In this document: positions 27,125 to 36,601 of the stretch, piece after piece
How positions within the stretch are numbered: the stretch's first letter is position 1
Layout: each line of letters opens with the position of its first letter
DNA from: Spirosoma sp. KCTC 42546
GTDB taxonomy: Bacteria; Bacteroidota; Bacteroidia; Cytophagales; Spirosomataceae
DNA: 64,000 nucleotides
Direction: 5' to 3'
Assembly (NCBI RefSeq): GCF_006965485.1
Contig: NZ_CP041360.1
Coordinates: forward strand, 434,001-498,000
Notes under the pieces: generated by a model
Told to the model about the DNA's origin: nothing
The model's input: the letters and a program-made list of their open reading frames with translations, nothing else
Databases searched by the model: none
Position numbers and translations under genes: made by a program

Positions 27125-29377
27125 TTACGGTAACGCAAAGGCAACATAAGACCCCCCTGACTTTAAGCCATATCGGGTGCCACCCGCAGCAATGACAATA
27201 TATTGCTTTCCGTTGGCCATATAGGTTATCGGCGTCGCAAAGCCTCCGGCGGGTAACTTGTACTCCCATACCACTTTACCGTTTTTTTTGTCAAAAGCTC
27301 GAAGTTTTTCGTCATAGGTAGCCGCAATAAACAGTAAGCCCCCAGCTGTTACAATTGGACCACCGTGATTTTCGGTGCCGGTGGGTGGCAGTCCTTTTTT
27401 GGTCAGGTCGGGGTATTCGCCGAGTGGCACTTGCCAGAGGTACTCGCCCGTGTTCAGATTAATGGCGTTCAGCGTTCCCCAGGGCGGTTTAATGGCCGGG
27501 TAATTGTCCTGATCCCGAAATTGGGTGTTACCATTATTCAGATATGGCGGCATGTACGGGAAGTCGGCATCCCTGACCACGGGCGACGTAACCACCGAGC
27601 TATGCATATCGGGCACAGCCTCAGACTTGGTTTCGCTCTTGAGCAAAAAGTTGACGAGGGCGTCGCGATCTTCTTTAGACAAGTGACCAAAGGACGGCAT
27701 ACGTCCCCGGCCGGTTGTCAATAAGGTGTTGATCTGCTCACGATCCAGTCGTTTTCCTACGTCGGTCAGGTCGGGGTAGGCTTGGGATGCACTTGCTGAA
27801 GCCGCACTACTACCTGTCCGATTCAAGTTGTGACAGGCCGAACAATTCTGGTTAAACAAGGACGAGCCGCGTGTTTGGACTACGTTCGTTCCCTGCATCC
27901 GGCTATCGCGCATTTTCAGCCACCACAGCATAGTATTGGCATTCTGATACAAAATACCGTCGGGGTCGGCAGCATTACCACCCCACTCGGCACCCCCACC
28001 AAAGCCAAAATACAAGCTCCCTTCTTCGCTGGGGGGCATATACTTGCTACCTACCCGACTGTTTTTATACTGGTTCAACACATAGGCGTGGGCTTCGGGG
28101 GTACGGGTCGTGATTTCCTTTTCCGTTAACTCCTGCCGGACAAAAGGCGCAGGCTTGCTTGGAACGGGTTGGGTAGGCCAGGGCTTCTCGCCGGGTAATG
28201 CCGGTGAGGTAGGAACGGGTACCTCCTTCACGGGGAATAAGGGTTTGCCCGTATCCCGGTCAAACACAAACACATAGCCGTCTTTGGTTGCCTGTGCCAC
28301 AGCATCAACCAGCCGGGGCCGACCGTCGGGGCCATTGTGTTTAACGGTTACCAGGTTGGGTGGGCAGGGCAGATCACGATCCCAGAGGTCATGATGGATG
28401 GTTTGGAAATGCCACACCCGCTTACCCGTTTCTGCATTCAGGGCAATTACGCAGTTGGCAAACAGATTCTGTCCCGGGCGGGCACCCCCGTAGAAATCAA
28501 CAGAGGGCGATCCTGTTCCCGCGTAGACAATACCCCGCTTTTCGTCGATGACCATACCGGCCCAGCAGTTCGCTCCGCCCAGTTTTTTGTAGGAGTCTTT
28601 GGCCCAGGTTTCGTACCCAAATTCACCCGGCAGCGGGATGGTGTGGAATACCCAGGCCAGCTTGCCCGTACGCACATTAAACGCCCGAATGTAACCCGGA
28701 GGAGCATCTCCCCCTTCGTTCACGGCTGAGCCCGTAATCAGTAAGTCTTTGTAAATAACACCGGGGGTGGTAACACGGATTGAAAAGTTGTTGACGTCGT
28801 AGCCAAGTGTTTCTTTGTCGCCAAGGCCCTCATGCAAATCAACTTCGCCATGCCGGCCAAAGCTGTCAATTAGCTTACCCGTCGAGGCATTGATGGCGTA
28901 CAGAAACGAGCCAACAGAATATAATATACGTTTGTCCGGTTCGCCGTTGCGAGCACCATCTTCCCAATACACAACCCCACGGATGGGGTGAAACCGGGGC
29001 TTTTTTTCGGGATTGGCGAAGGGATCAAATTGCCAGTGCTGCTTACCCGTAGCTGCATCGACGGCAAAGAGCTTCATGCGGGGCGACGTGCCGTACAGCA
29101 CCCCGTTTACAACAATCGGCTGACATTGAATGTCCATCCCACGTTGGCCCGCTCCCGTATTGTCGCCCGTGTCGTAGGTCCAGGCAAGCGTCAGGTCTTT
29201 GACAGTCTGGGTGTTGATCTGGTTCAGTCGCGAGTATCGATTTCCCGCATTGTTTCCACCATACGTAGGCCAGTCATCGGCGGGTAACTGCGGCTTGATT
29301 ACACTCGTCTCCTGATTTGCCGACAGGAAACAGCCCAGAATCAGAATTCCAAAAGAAGATTTAAGTAAGAAATTCAT
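27125..29377 (-). CDS. PQQ-dependent sugar/alcohol dehydrogenase with inserted cytochrome c domain, probable lipoprotein
   Basis: 750 residues from the ATG at 29377. The N-terminal LILGC fits a lipobox, suggesting a membrane-anchored periplasmic enzyme. An eight-bladed quinoprotein propeller begins DWPTYGGNNAGNRYSRLNQI, with QTIHHDLWDRDLPCPPNL in the active-site region. Around residues 510-590 a cytochrome c domain is inserted between propeller blades (CSACH haem site, Met ligand in GRMPSFGHLS). It would oxidise an aldose to an aldonolactone and pass electrons through the haem. Substrate galactose or glucose is inferred from dgoK and the dehydratases. No PQQ synthesis genes are in the window. 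Confidence 0.87.
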   Translation of the reverse strand: MNFLLKSSFGILILGCFLSANQETSVIKPQLPADDWPTYGGNNAGNRYSRLNQINTQTVKDLTLAWTYDTGDNTGAGQRGMDIQCQPIVVNGVLYGTSPRMKLFAVDAATGKQHWQFDPFANPEKKPRFHPIRGVVYWEDGARNGEPDKRILYSVGSFLYAINASTGKLIDSFGRHGEVDLHEGLGDKETLGYDVNNFSIRVTTPGVIYKDLLITGSAVNEGGDAPPGYIRAFNVRTGKLAWVFHTIPLPGEFGYETWAKDSYKKLGGANCWAGMVIDEKRGIVYAGTGSPSVDFYGGARPGQNLFANCVIALNAETGKRVWHFQTIHHDLWDRDLPCPPNLVTVKHNGPDGRPRLVDAVAQATKDGYVFVFDRDTGKPLFPVKEVPVPTSPALPGEKPWPTQPVPSKPAPFVRQELTEKEITTRTPEAHAYVLNQYKNSRVGSKYMPPSEEGSLYFGFGGGAEWGGNAADPDGILYQNANTMLWWLKMRDSRMQGTNVVQTRGSSLFNQNCSACHNLNRTGSSAASASASQAYPDLTDVGKRLDREQINTLLTTGRGRMPSFGHLSKEDRDALVNFLLKSETKSEAVPDMHSSVVTSPVVRDADFPYMPPYLNNGNTQFRDQDNYPAIKPPWGTLNAINLNTGEYLWQVPLGEYPDLTKKGLPPTGTENHGGPIVTAGGLLFIAATYDEKLRAFDKKNGKVVWEYKLPAGGFATPITYMANGKQYIVIAAGGTRYGLKSGGSYVAFALP

Positions 29378-29443
29378 TGACAAGTTGAGTTAGGAGTAGG
29401 TTAAGAGGGGTTAATAGAATCTAAAGAATCAAGCCTTAGCTGC

Positions 29444-30418
29444 TCACTTCATTTTTTCATAAAACTCATAGGCTATTTTCCATTTTACTTCCTGTCCGGG
29501 TGCTGCTTTCAGTTGTATGTATGGCTCGGGGCAGGAGGTTGTTGCGCAGGCCCAGTATACTAACTTTTGTAGCGGCTGATCGCTCGTGATGTGTACCCCC
29601 GCACCTGTTTTCTGGTTTTCGATACGGATATCGTAACTCGCTGGAGTGGTGCCAAATCCTTGCAAACCAGCACTATACACCTGCTCCTTTTTCTCTAATT
29701 CGCGGGAATAAAGCAGCCGTTTTCCCTGTGCCAGAATTGTGGTGCCAAAGCCTTTTCCCTCTCCCTGCACATCAAATGGGAACTCGATGTTCACGGTTGG
29801 GCCCGTGGGTTGTTTGTCGATGATGAAGAAGTTATGATCGTAGGCGCTCGTCTCGATGGGCAAGGTGCCAGTATTTTTCAGGCTGTGTTCCAGCACAAGT
29901 TCAGGCTTGCCTTTTGTGAGCTTTACCGTTTTGCGATACACGTAGGCATAGCCTGTTGGGCTGGTAAGGGTATGGGTAAAGTCAATATGGTCTTTGTACC
30001 TGTTTACGTTCCAGGTTCCCTGATCCATGATGTCGTAATACTTCCCGAAGGCATAGGTTTTATCATCGGGCTTCCGAAGCATACCCACGCCTATTTTCAT
30101 AAACGTATCGCCCGGTTTGGCTTCCGTATAGCCCAGTGGAGTAAACTCTTCTACCGGTCCACTGATGGCATCGTGCAGTTTGGGGTCGTAGTTCTCAAAC
30201 CAGGGTTCAATAAAGCTGTGCCCTTTATACGTCAGATCGTTAAACGCCCCCGACCAATCGAACCGAGTACCCTGATAATAGCCCTTGCCTGCATCGGGCA
30301 AGTACAAGCTCGTTTGAATGAGGTCGTTGGATAACTCAGCCTGTGGCCAGTCGGCCATTGGCATAGTGGTGCTACACAAACCGCATACAACAAAAGTGGA
30401 GATGAGTGCCTTTTTCAA
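29444..30418 (-). CDS. Exported galactose-mutarotase-like protein (unknown function)
   Basis: 324 residues. There is no ATG; the only start after the in-frame TAG is TTG at 30418, followed at once by a signal peptide (KKALISTFVVCGLCSTTMP), so TTG is probably real. The beta-rich sequence has GYYQGTRFDWSGAF, YKGHSF, and a late YDHNFFIID, which recall aldose 1-epimerase folds. I am not sure of the family (DUF4861 was also considered). In context it could interconvert sugar anomers for the PQQ dehydrogenase, but that is inference. It follows susD after a long hairpin. Confidence 0.6.
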   Translation of the reverse strand: MKKALISTFVVCGLCSTTMPMADWPQAELSNDLIQTSLYLPDAGKGYYQGTRFDWSGAFNDLTYKGHSFIEPWFENYDPKLHDAISGPVEEFTPLGYTEAKPGDTFMKIGVGMLRKPDDKTYAFGKYYDIMDQGTWNVNRYKDHIDFTHTLTSPTGYAYVYRKTVKLTKGKPELVLEHSLKNTGTLPIETSAYDHNFFIIDKQPTGPTVNIEFPFDVQGEGKGFGTTILAQGKRLLYSRELEKKEQVYSAGLQGFGTTPASYDIRIENQKTGAGVHITSDQPLQKLVYWACATTSCPEPYIQLKAAPGQEVKWKIAYEFYEKMK

Positions 30419-30459
30419 CTAAATATGATTTGTAATGGCAGTGGACAACAACAGAGATG

Positions 30460-30559
30460 AAAAGATGGAACGCAGATTTTTATGATCATTACGATTATTT
30501 AAGATTCTGATAATTAGATAGTAATCATAATCATCATAAAAATCTGCGTTCTATCTTTT
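30460..30559 (-). terminator. Long hairpin directly after susD 1
   Basis: Arms 30460-30486 and 30533-30559 (27 nt, one mismatch; core CGCAGATTTTTATGAT) pair around a 46-nt loop that can partly pair further. It begins 5 bp after the susD stop and precedes the mutarotase-like gene. It may attenuate transcription or protect the susCD message. Confidence 0.75.
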
Positions 30560-30563
30560 TATG

Positions 30564-32036
30564 CTACAAATTCGGATTAATCGACGTGTCGGTGTACGGC
30601 AGAGGAAACCAGTAATTTGCTTTGGTGATCGGCTTGATCGGTTGCAGATCGTCCGGGCTTTTAGCTGCATTAGCTTCCTCAACTTTTTCGAGACGAATCA
30701 GATCAAACCAGCGGGTGCGTTCGCAGGCAAATTCCCAGGCACGTTCCTGCACCACCGCGTCAGCAAACTGGGCGGCTGTTAGTCCGTCGCCGGGCGAGAG
30801 TGCTTTTGCGCCCGATGGCAAGCCCCGTAATCGGACAGCATTGAGGGCGTCATATGCTGCCTGATCCGGGCCACCCGTTCCACGCGCTTTCGCTTCAGCA
30901 TAAATGGTCAATACGTGCGGATAGCGCATCATGACGGAGGGCAGCGAAATGCTGGAAGTTACAATATTCCCCTTGATGTACCATTTCTTGTAATAGGGGT
31001 GTTTGGTCAGGCTGTTCTGCCAGGGGATTGTGGTAGCACCTAACCCAAACTGAGTGCGAAAAGTGGCATCTTTGCGCGGCCCTTCGGGGAAGTTTTTGAA
31101 GAAATTAAGCTCCGCAAACATATCGTCCCAGCCGCCCTCTTCGCCGGGCATTGTGGTGTTGCCATAGGTAGCGTTGGCCGTACCACTACCCCCCGTAAAT
31201 CCATTGATCTGAAACACCGATTCAGGAATAATAGCCACCGCCGGATCATTGTCGAAAACGGCGGCAAAGGTTGGCATCAGCGAGAACCCATAGGTAGCGC
31301 GGTTGTCAATCACTTCTTTGGCTTTGGCCGCAGCCAGATCATATTTGTCGGTTTGTTTCAGTGGCCAGCCAGCCATCGTCAGGTACACATCCGCCAGAAA
31401 TGCTTTGGCCGAACCCGCATTAGGCCGACCCGGATCGCGCCGGGTGTTGGGCAGCATGGTTTCAGCTTTCTTCAGGTCTTCGACGATTAGTGCATAGACT
31501 TCCGCGGGTGTCGATTTTTTGATTGTGAGCAGATCGGCTGAGTATTCACCCGCCAGCACCAGCGGAATATTGCCATAAAAGCGGGTTAACCAATAGTAGG
31601 AAAAGCCACGAATGAAAAAGGCTTCGCCCGCAATAATGTCAATTGTTGCTTTGGTACCAACCGTTTTTGTGTAATTATTGATCACGTTGTTGGCAGCCTG
31701 AATGGCTTTGTAACAGCCATTATACACGGCTCCTGAGCGTTGGTTGGTGGTCGACACGTTAAACTGATCGAATTCACGCCAGTCCGCTTTATTACTGGCT
31801 GGGTGTGTGGTCACGTCATCACTACCGATGGTAGCCGCATTGGCCGATGGGTGAAGGAACCCGTATGTCCACTGATTACCCAACCCCCGGTAGGCTCCGG
31901 TCAGAGCTGACTCTAACCCATCCTGGGTCGCGAGAACGTTACCGCCATACAATAGCCCGGTTGTATCTTCTTCGAGATAACCTTTGCAGCCTGCGGTGAG
32001 CATAGCCGCCAGTCCAATTATTAGTAACTTTTTCAT
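30564..32036 (-). CDS. SusD/RagB-family outer-membrane lipoprotein
   Basis: 490 residues with a lipobox (LTAGC, Cys17) and a SusD-type N-terminus (GLESALTGAYRGL). The C-terminal motif FACERTRWFDLIRLEKVEE and the ending YTDTSINPNL are typical of RagB/SusD. It caps the SusC-type channel and binds the glycan or sugar at the cell surface. It is directly downstream of its susC partner (gap 101 bp). The sugar ligand cannot be read from the sequence. In context it is a sugar or sugar-acid bearing oligosaccharide. Confidence 0.95.
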   Translation of the reverse strand: MKKLLIIGLAAMLTAGCKGYLEEDTTGLLYGGNVLATQDGLESALTGAYRGLGNQWTYGFLHPSANAATIGSDDVTTHPASNKADWREFDQFNVSTTNQRSGAVYNGCYKAIQAANNVINNYTKTVGTKATIDIIAGEAFFIRGFSYYWLTRFYGNIPLVLAGEYSADLLTIKKSTPAEVYALIVEDLKKAETMLPNTRRDPGRPNAGSAKAFLADVYLTMAGWPLKQTDKYDLAAAKAKEVIDNRATYGFSLMPTFAAVFDNDPAVAIIPESVFQINGFTGGSGTANATYGNTTMPGEEGGWDDMFAELNFFKNFPEGPRKDATFRTQFGLGATTIPWQNSLTKHPYYKKWYIKGNIVTSSISLPSVMMRYPHVLTIYAEAKARGTGGPDQAAYDALNAVRLRGLPSGAKALSPGDGLTAAQFADAVVQERAWEFACERTRWFDLIRLEKVEEANAAKSPDDLQPIKPITKANYWFPLPYTDTSINPNL

Positions 32037-32137
32037 GATTCATCAAATGAGGTTTATGGTATTCGGTTTACGGGTTACGGTTGGGCGGATACGTTCATGC
32101 GTCAGCCACCGAAAACAAAAAACTGAAAACCGTTTTT

Positions 32138-35128
32138 TTAGAAGCCCAGGTTGATGCCGAGCGTATATTGTTTTGCATTAGGATAGGAACCGTAGTCAAT
32201 ACCGATGGCGGTGTCGGTGTTCGAACCAACCCGAGCCGACTCCGGATCTGGCCCTTTGTATTTGGTGATTGTAAGCAGGTTCGTTGCACTCGCAAATACC
32301 CGGATGCTGGCTTTATTATGAATGAAGCCGGTGGGTACCGTGTACGAGAGACTTACGTTTTTCAGGCGAACGAAGCTACCATCTTCCAGGAACCGGCTCG
32401 ACTGGGTGAAGGGCTGATAGGTTTTCGTAAAGGCCGGAACGTTAGAGGTTTCATTGCCTGGCCGGTAGTAATCCCGGATTTCGGCCAGGATGAATTGCCG
32501 CGCATCGCCCGAACCCGACAGCGCAGCCGCCCGCGTGTAATTGAGCTTATCGACACCAAAGACGCCATTGAAGAATACGTTCAGGGTCAGTCCTTTATAC
32601 GTAAAGGTGTTGTTCCAGCCTCCCGTTGCTTTCGGGAAGGCCCGGCCAATGATCTGAAAATCATCCGTTGTGATCGAATTGTCGCCGTTCAAATCCTGGT
32701 AATGTGGATCACCGGGTACACGCCCCTGTTTGGCTGCCTGATCGGCTTCGTTTGGTTTCCAGGTGCCCAGGTAATTCAGGCCCCAGTAAGACCCCAGCGG
32801 CTCACCCGGCATTAGCATAAACTCATTGGTTGTCGACATGCCGGCACCAACACCCGTACCCTGCCCCAGCCGTGGCAAACCGCCCAGACTGATTACGCGG
32901 TTCTGTAAGGTGGAAAAATTCAGGTTCGTTTCCCAGCGGAAGCCACCCAATACCAGGGGCGTACCAACAATCGAGAATTCGACCCCTTTATTTTCAATTT
33001 CGCCCACGTTTCGGGCTTGTGTACCGCCCCCCGCATAGCTGGGAATGGCTACGTTCAGGAGCAGATCTGAAGTGTTTTTCTTGAAGTAGTCAGCTTCGAT
33101 ACGTAAACGACCATTCAGGAATTCCATTTCCAGACCCACATCGACCTGCTTGGTTGTCTCCCATTTGAGATCGGGATTGCCGGGATTACCTAAAATCACA
33201 CCAGATGTAGCCGCCGTGTTATTAAAGGCAACCTGGGCTGAACTATAGGCCGATATGGTCGAGTAGGGGCCGAGTGCCTGGCTACCCGTCATACCCCAGC
33301 TTCCCCGCAGTTTCAGGTTGTTGAATACGTTGAGTTTCTTGATGAACTCTTCCTCTGATAAACGCCATCCAAGCGCCACAGATGGAAAAACACTGTACTT
33401 GTTACCCGCTGCAAACTTGGACGATCCATCGCGACGAACGGCCGCTGATACCAGGTATTTGTCTTTGTATCCATAGTTTATACGTCCCAGCAATGACAAT
33501 AGCGTCCATTTCTGATAGCTCGATGCCACGGTAGCGGCTGTATTGCCACCAATGTTGTCGTATCCCAATTGCGGAAACCGAAGCCCCGACGCACTGGCCG
33601 TAAAGTCTCTATTGGTGAATTGCTGGGTCTCCAGTACGGCAACCGCGGTAATGGAGTGATTACCTAGTTTGACATCGTAATTCAGATTATTCGTGTTTTG
33701 CAGGGTTACCTGTTCCGCCGAATATCGGCTTGCCGTTGGTACGTTGTTGGAAAGTCGCTTGCCGTTTAAATTCAGGTTTTGTGCATTCAGGTAATTGACG
33801 GCGTACTGCAAGTCGATGGACAACCCTTTGATCGGAAGCTTATAGTTTATCCCCCCATTGATGTTGATACCGCTCTTATTCGCATCCACCGACTGATCAT
33901 ACAGATAATCCAGCGGATTGCGGTAAACGGAACCAATCGGGTCTGTAAACGTCGGTTGACCATCGGCACCGTAAGCAGGCGTAGTGGGTGCCCAAGCCAG
34001 TGCCTGTACAATGGCGCCCCCATCGAGGGTATTGTGGTTTTGTGACCGCGTACCCCACAGATTCAACCGAAACGAAAGCTTATCGTTGATCTGCGTGTTT
34101 ATGTTGGTACGCAGGTTATACCGCTTAAACCCACTGTTATTGACGATGCCGTTCTGGTTTAAATAGTTTCCTGACACCAGAAAGGTCGTTTTGTCATTAC
34201 CGCCCGACAGGGTAATCTGGTGCTGCTGACCCGTTCCGTTTCGGAAGACCAGACTCTGCCAGTCGGTACCGCCGTTTTGTTTGAACTGCGCAATCTGATC
34301 TGTGGTGAACGGTAACCCGGAACCGACAGCCGTAGCGCGGGCATTAACGATTTCGGCGAATTCCCCGGCCTGCAATACGTCGTATCGTTTGATAACCTCC
34401 GAGGTGCTGAACTGGCCTTCGTAGTTGACTTTGAGGCCTTTCGCTCCTTTTTTAGTCGTAATGATCACCACGCCATTCGCTCCACGACTACCGTAGATGG
34501 AGGTTGACGCGGCATCCTTCAAAATCTGGATGGTCTCAATATCGCTGGGGTTTACAAAGTTGAAATCCGCCCCAACAAACCCATCGACAACATACAAGGG
34601 GTTGTTATTGCCCAATACAGAGTTGGCCCCTCTGACCCTTATCCGGGCGTCGCCACCCGGCGCCCCGTTTGTCTGGCTTACCTGTACACCCGCAGCACGT
34701 CCCTGAAGCACCTGATCCAGACGTGTAACGGGTTGCTGGGCAAACTCCTTGGTTGAAATGGCCGTCAGAGCGCCCGTTACGTCGGTTTTACGCTGTGTAC
34801 CGTATCCAACCACAACCACTTCATTCAGCGTTTTCTGATCTTCGGCCAACTGAACATTAACCACCGAACGTCCATTGACAGGCACTGTCTGACCAACGTA
34901 ACCGATGTTTGAAAAGACCAGCGACGCATTGCCGGCCGCATTTAGCGAAAAGTTTCCTGAGGCATCGCTGGAGGTACCCGTTGTGGTACCACTTACCTGA
35001 ACGTTGACACCAGGTAATCCCTGATTGTCTGGACCGGTCACTTTACCGGTAACCCTGGCCGTCTGGGCGAAGGCGTAGCTATGCCCCAGTAGCAACAGGA
35101 TAACGAAGAGTTTTACAGTTTTTTTCAT
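32138..35128 (-). CDS. SusC/RagA-family TonB-linked outer-membrane transporter
   Basis: 996 residues: signal peptide ending AFAQ, a carboxypeptidase-regulatory-like domain (about 25-113), the TonB-box/plug region (LNEVVVVGYGTQRK, then IQILKDAASTSIYGSRGANG) and a 22-strand-type barrel ending LGINLGF. It imports sugars through the outer membrane with TonB energy, together with the SusD at 30564. It follows the DgoD-type dehydratase by 57 bp. It is a shorter relative of the second SusC in this locus, and the two share the start PDNQGLPGVNV. Confidence 0.96.
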   Translation of the reverse strand: MKKTVKLFVILLLLGHSYAFAQTARVTGKVTGPDNQGLPGVNVQVSGTTTGTSSDASGNFSLNAAGNASLVFSNIGYVGQTVPVNGRSVVNVQLAEDQKTLNEVVVVGYGTQRKTDVTGALTAISTKEFAQQPVTRLDQVLQGRAAGVQVSQTNGAPGGDARIRVRGANSVLGNNNPLYVVDGFVGADFNFVNPSDIETIQILKDAASTSIYGSRGANGVVIITTKKGAKGLKVNYEGQFSTSEVIKRYDVLQAGEFAEIVNARATAVGSGLPFTTDQIAQFKQNGGTDWQSLVFRNGTGQQHQITLSGGNDKTTFLVSGNYLNQNGIVNNSGFKRYNLRTNINTQINDKLSFRLNLWGTRSQNHNTLDGGAIVQALAWAPTTPAYGADGQPTFTDPIGSVYRNPLDYLYDQSVDANKSGININGGINYKLPIKGLSIDLQYAVNYLNAQNLNLNGKRLSNNVPTASRYSAEQVTLQNTNNLNYDVKLGNHSITAVAVLETQQFTNRDFTASASGLRFPQLGYDNIGGNTAATVASSYQKWTLLSLLGRINYGYKDKYLVSAAVRRDGSSKFAAGNKYSVFPSVALGWRLSEEEFIKKLNVFNNLKLRGSWGMTGSQALGPYSTISAYSSAQVAFNNTAATSGVILGNPGNPDLKWETTKQVDVGLEMEFLNGRLRIEADYFKKNTSDLLLNVAIPSYAGGGTQARNVGEIENKGVEFSIVGTPLVLGGFRWETNLNFSTLQNRVISLGGLPRLGQGTGVGAGMSTTNEFMLMPGEPLGSYWGLNYLGTWKPNEADQAAKQGRVPGDPHYQDLNGDNSITTDDFQIIGRAFPKATGGWNNTFTYKGLTLNVFFNGVFGVDKLNYTRAAALSGSGDARQFILAEIRDYYRPGNETSNVPAFTKTYQPFTQSSRFLEDGSFVRLKNVSLSYTVPTGFIHNKASIRVFASATNLLTITKYKGPDPESARVGSNTDTAIGIDYGSYPNAKQYTLGINLGF

Positions 35129-35185
35129 GTTTAGAGGTTTATTTGGGGGAGTTAAATTTGCTTAACGTAACGCGGACGGTCGGCC

Positions 35186-36433
35186 TTACCAATCCACTAC
35201 CGAGCCATCCAGCGCATTATAGGATTCTGGGTTTTTCCAGTCGTGGCCAATTTTGTCCTTCATAAGTGCGTCATCTAGTTCAACGCCCAGCCCTGGCCCT
35301 TTGGGAATCATCACCGTACCATCGCTTTGCAGCTTGAACGGATTTTTTACATAGCCTTCACCCAGGGAGACCTGCTCCTGGACCAGAAAATTGGGTATGC
35401 TGGCTGCCAGATGCAGCCCCGCTGCCAGGGAGATTGGCCCCATTGGGTTATGAGGGGCAACGGGAACGTAATAGGCTTCGGCCATACCCGCAATCAGGCG
35501 GCCTTCAGTGATGCCTCCGGCGTGGCAGAGGTCGGGCTGGACAATGCTAACGGCTTTCTTTTCCAGCAGTTCGCGGAAGCCCCATTTGGTGAAAATACGT
35601 TCGCCAGCGGCAATGGGCAGATGAGTGCCCCGCGCAATGTCGGCCAGGATATCCACGTTTTGCGCCTGACAGGGTTCTTCGACGAACATGGGTTGAAAGG
35701 GCTCCAATTGTTTGATGAGCACCTTGGCCGTTTGGGGCGAAATATTTCCGTGAAAGTCGATGGCAATGTCCATGTTCGGGCCACCCGCTTCCCGCAATGA
35801 GGCAAAATTCTCGACCGCGTAGTTGATGAATTGTGGGTTCTCGACAATGTTGGCCGGGTTCTTATGCGCAACCCCCGTTTTGATAACGGTGTAGCCTTCG
35901 GCCTTGCGCTTCTTTATGTCCTCCGCATTGCTGGCCCGTCCATAAATCCGAACCCGATCGCGCGTAGGACCGCCCAGCAATTCATAAACCGGTACGTTTA
36001 GCAGCTTGCCTTTAATGTCCCACAGGGCATGATCGATGCCGCTCAATGCACTGGTCAAGATGGGGCCGCCCCGGTAAAACGCATGGCGGTAAATAGCCTG
36101 CCAATGGTGGACAACATGGCGCGGATCTTTACCAATCAGGTACGGTTCCACTTCTTTAATAGCGGTCTGGATCGTTAGTGCTCTGCCTTCGAGCAGGGGT
36201 TCCCCTAAGCCATGAACGCCTACATCGGTATGGATTTTCAGGAAAACCCAGCGGGGCTTCACCAGAAAGGTTTCGAGTTTTGTAATCTTCACCTTGCTGT
36301 AATCGGCAAAGTGCCCGGGACTGGCTGCGTAAGACGTTTGTGGCAATACCATCGTGCCCATGCCGGCCACACCCAATACAGATTGTATGGCAGAACGGCG
36401 CGATATGCCGGATTTTTTAGCTGGATGTTTCAT
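35186..36433 (-). CDS. dgoD: D-galactonate dehydratase-type enolase-superfamily enzyme, Tat-exported
   Basis: 415 residues. It closely resembles DgoD (GEPLLEGRA, YRGGPILTSALSGIDHALWD, QPDLCHAGGITE, GPGLGVELDD). Metal and catalytic residues are D226, H228, E252, E278, H328 and E353, spaced exactly as I recall for E. coli DgoD (D183, H185, E209, E235, H285, E310). It would convert D-galactonate to 2-keto-3-deoxy-galactonate. Unlike cytoplasmic DgoD it has a ~36-residue twin-arginine signal (SRRSAIQ ... hydrophobic stretch ... SYA), so it probably acts in the periplasm. A LacI-type operator lies 21 bp before its ATG. Confidence 0.88.
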   Translation of the reverse strand: MKHPAKKSGISRRSAIQSVLGVAGMGTMVLPQTSYAASPGHFADYSKVKITKLETFLVKPRWVFLKIHTDVGVHGLGEPLLEGRALTIQTAIKEVEPYLIGKDPRHVVHHWQAIYRHAFYRGGPILTSALSGIDHALWDIKGKLLNVPVYELLGGPTRDRVRIYGRASNAEDIKKRKAEGYTVIKTGVAHKNPANIVENPQFINYAVENFASLREAGGPNMDIAIDFHGNISPQTAKVLIKQLEPFQPMFVEEPCQAQNVDILADIARGTHLPIAAGERIFTKWGFRELLEKKAVSIVQPDLCHAGGITEGRLIAGMAEAYYVPVAPHNPMGPISLAAGLHLAASIPNFLVQEQVSLGEGYVKNPFKLQSDGTVMIPKGPGLGVELDDALMKDKIGHDWKNPESYNALDGSVVDW

Positions 36434-36453
36434 TCGGGTTTGGTTAAATCGTG

Positions 36454-36473
36454 ATGGTTAATCGTTTAAGCAA
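36454..36473. promoter_or_regulatory. LacI-type operator O2 (core TTAATCGTTTAAGCAA)
   Basis: Shares 16 consecutive bases with the operator at 44244 and the 12-base core TTAATCGTTTAA with that at 45382. It lies 21 bp upstream of the DgoD-type gene, inside the long locus, suggesting an internal control point. Confidence 0.65.
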
Positions 36474-36513
36474 GTCTGAAAAAAAAGGAATTAGCTGGTT
36501 TTTGATGTACAGT

Positions 36514-36588
36514 TTATGGTTTTCGGTGCCGACCGCACCCGCCTGTCTTACGCTGGCCTGCCAATGCGATATCCACCGAAAACCATAA
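36514..36588 (-). terminator. Hairpin after the ManD-type gene
   Basis: 15-nt perfect arms (TTATGGTTTTCGGTG at 36514-36528 and its complement at 36574-36588) around a 45-nt loop, beginning 14 bp after the ManD stop. It separates the ManD and DgoD genes. Confidence 0.6.
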
Positions 36589-36601
36589 GCCAACTATCGG
36601 C

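Noticed and set aside
28337..28729. Plus-strand frame inside the PQQ dehydrogenase gene
   Set aside because: Complement of a strongly coding region with haem and propeller motifs; a shadow frame.
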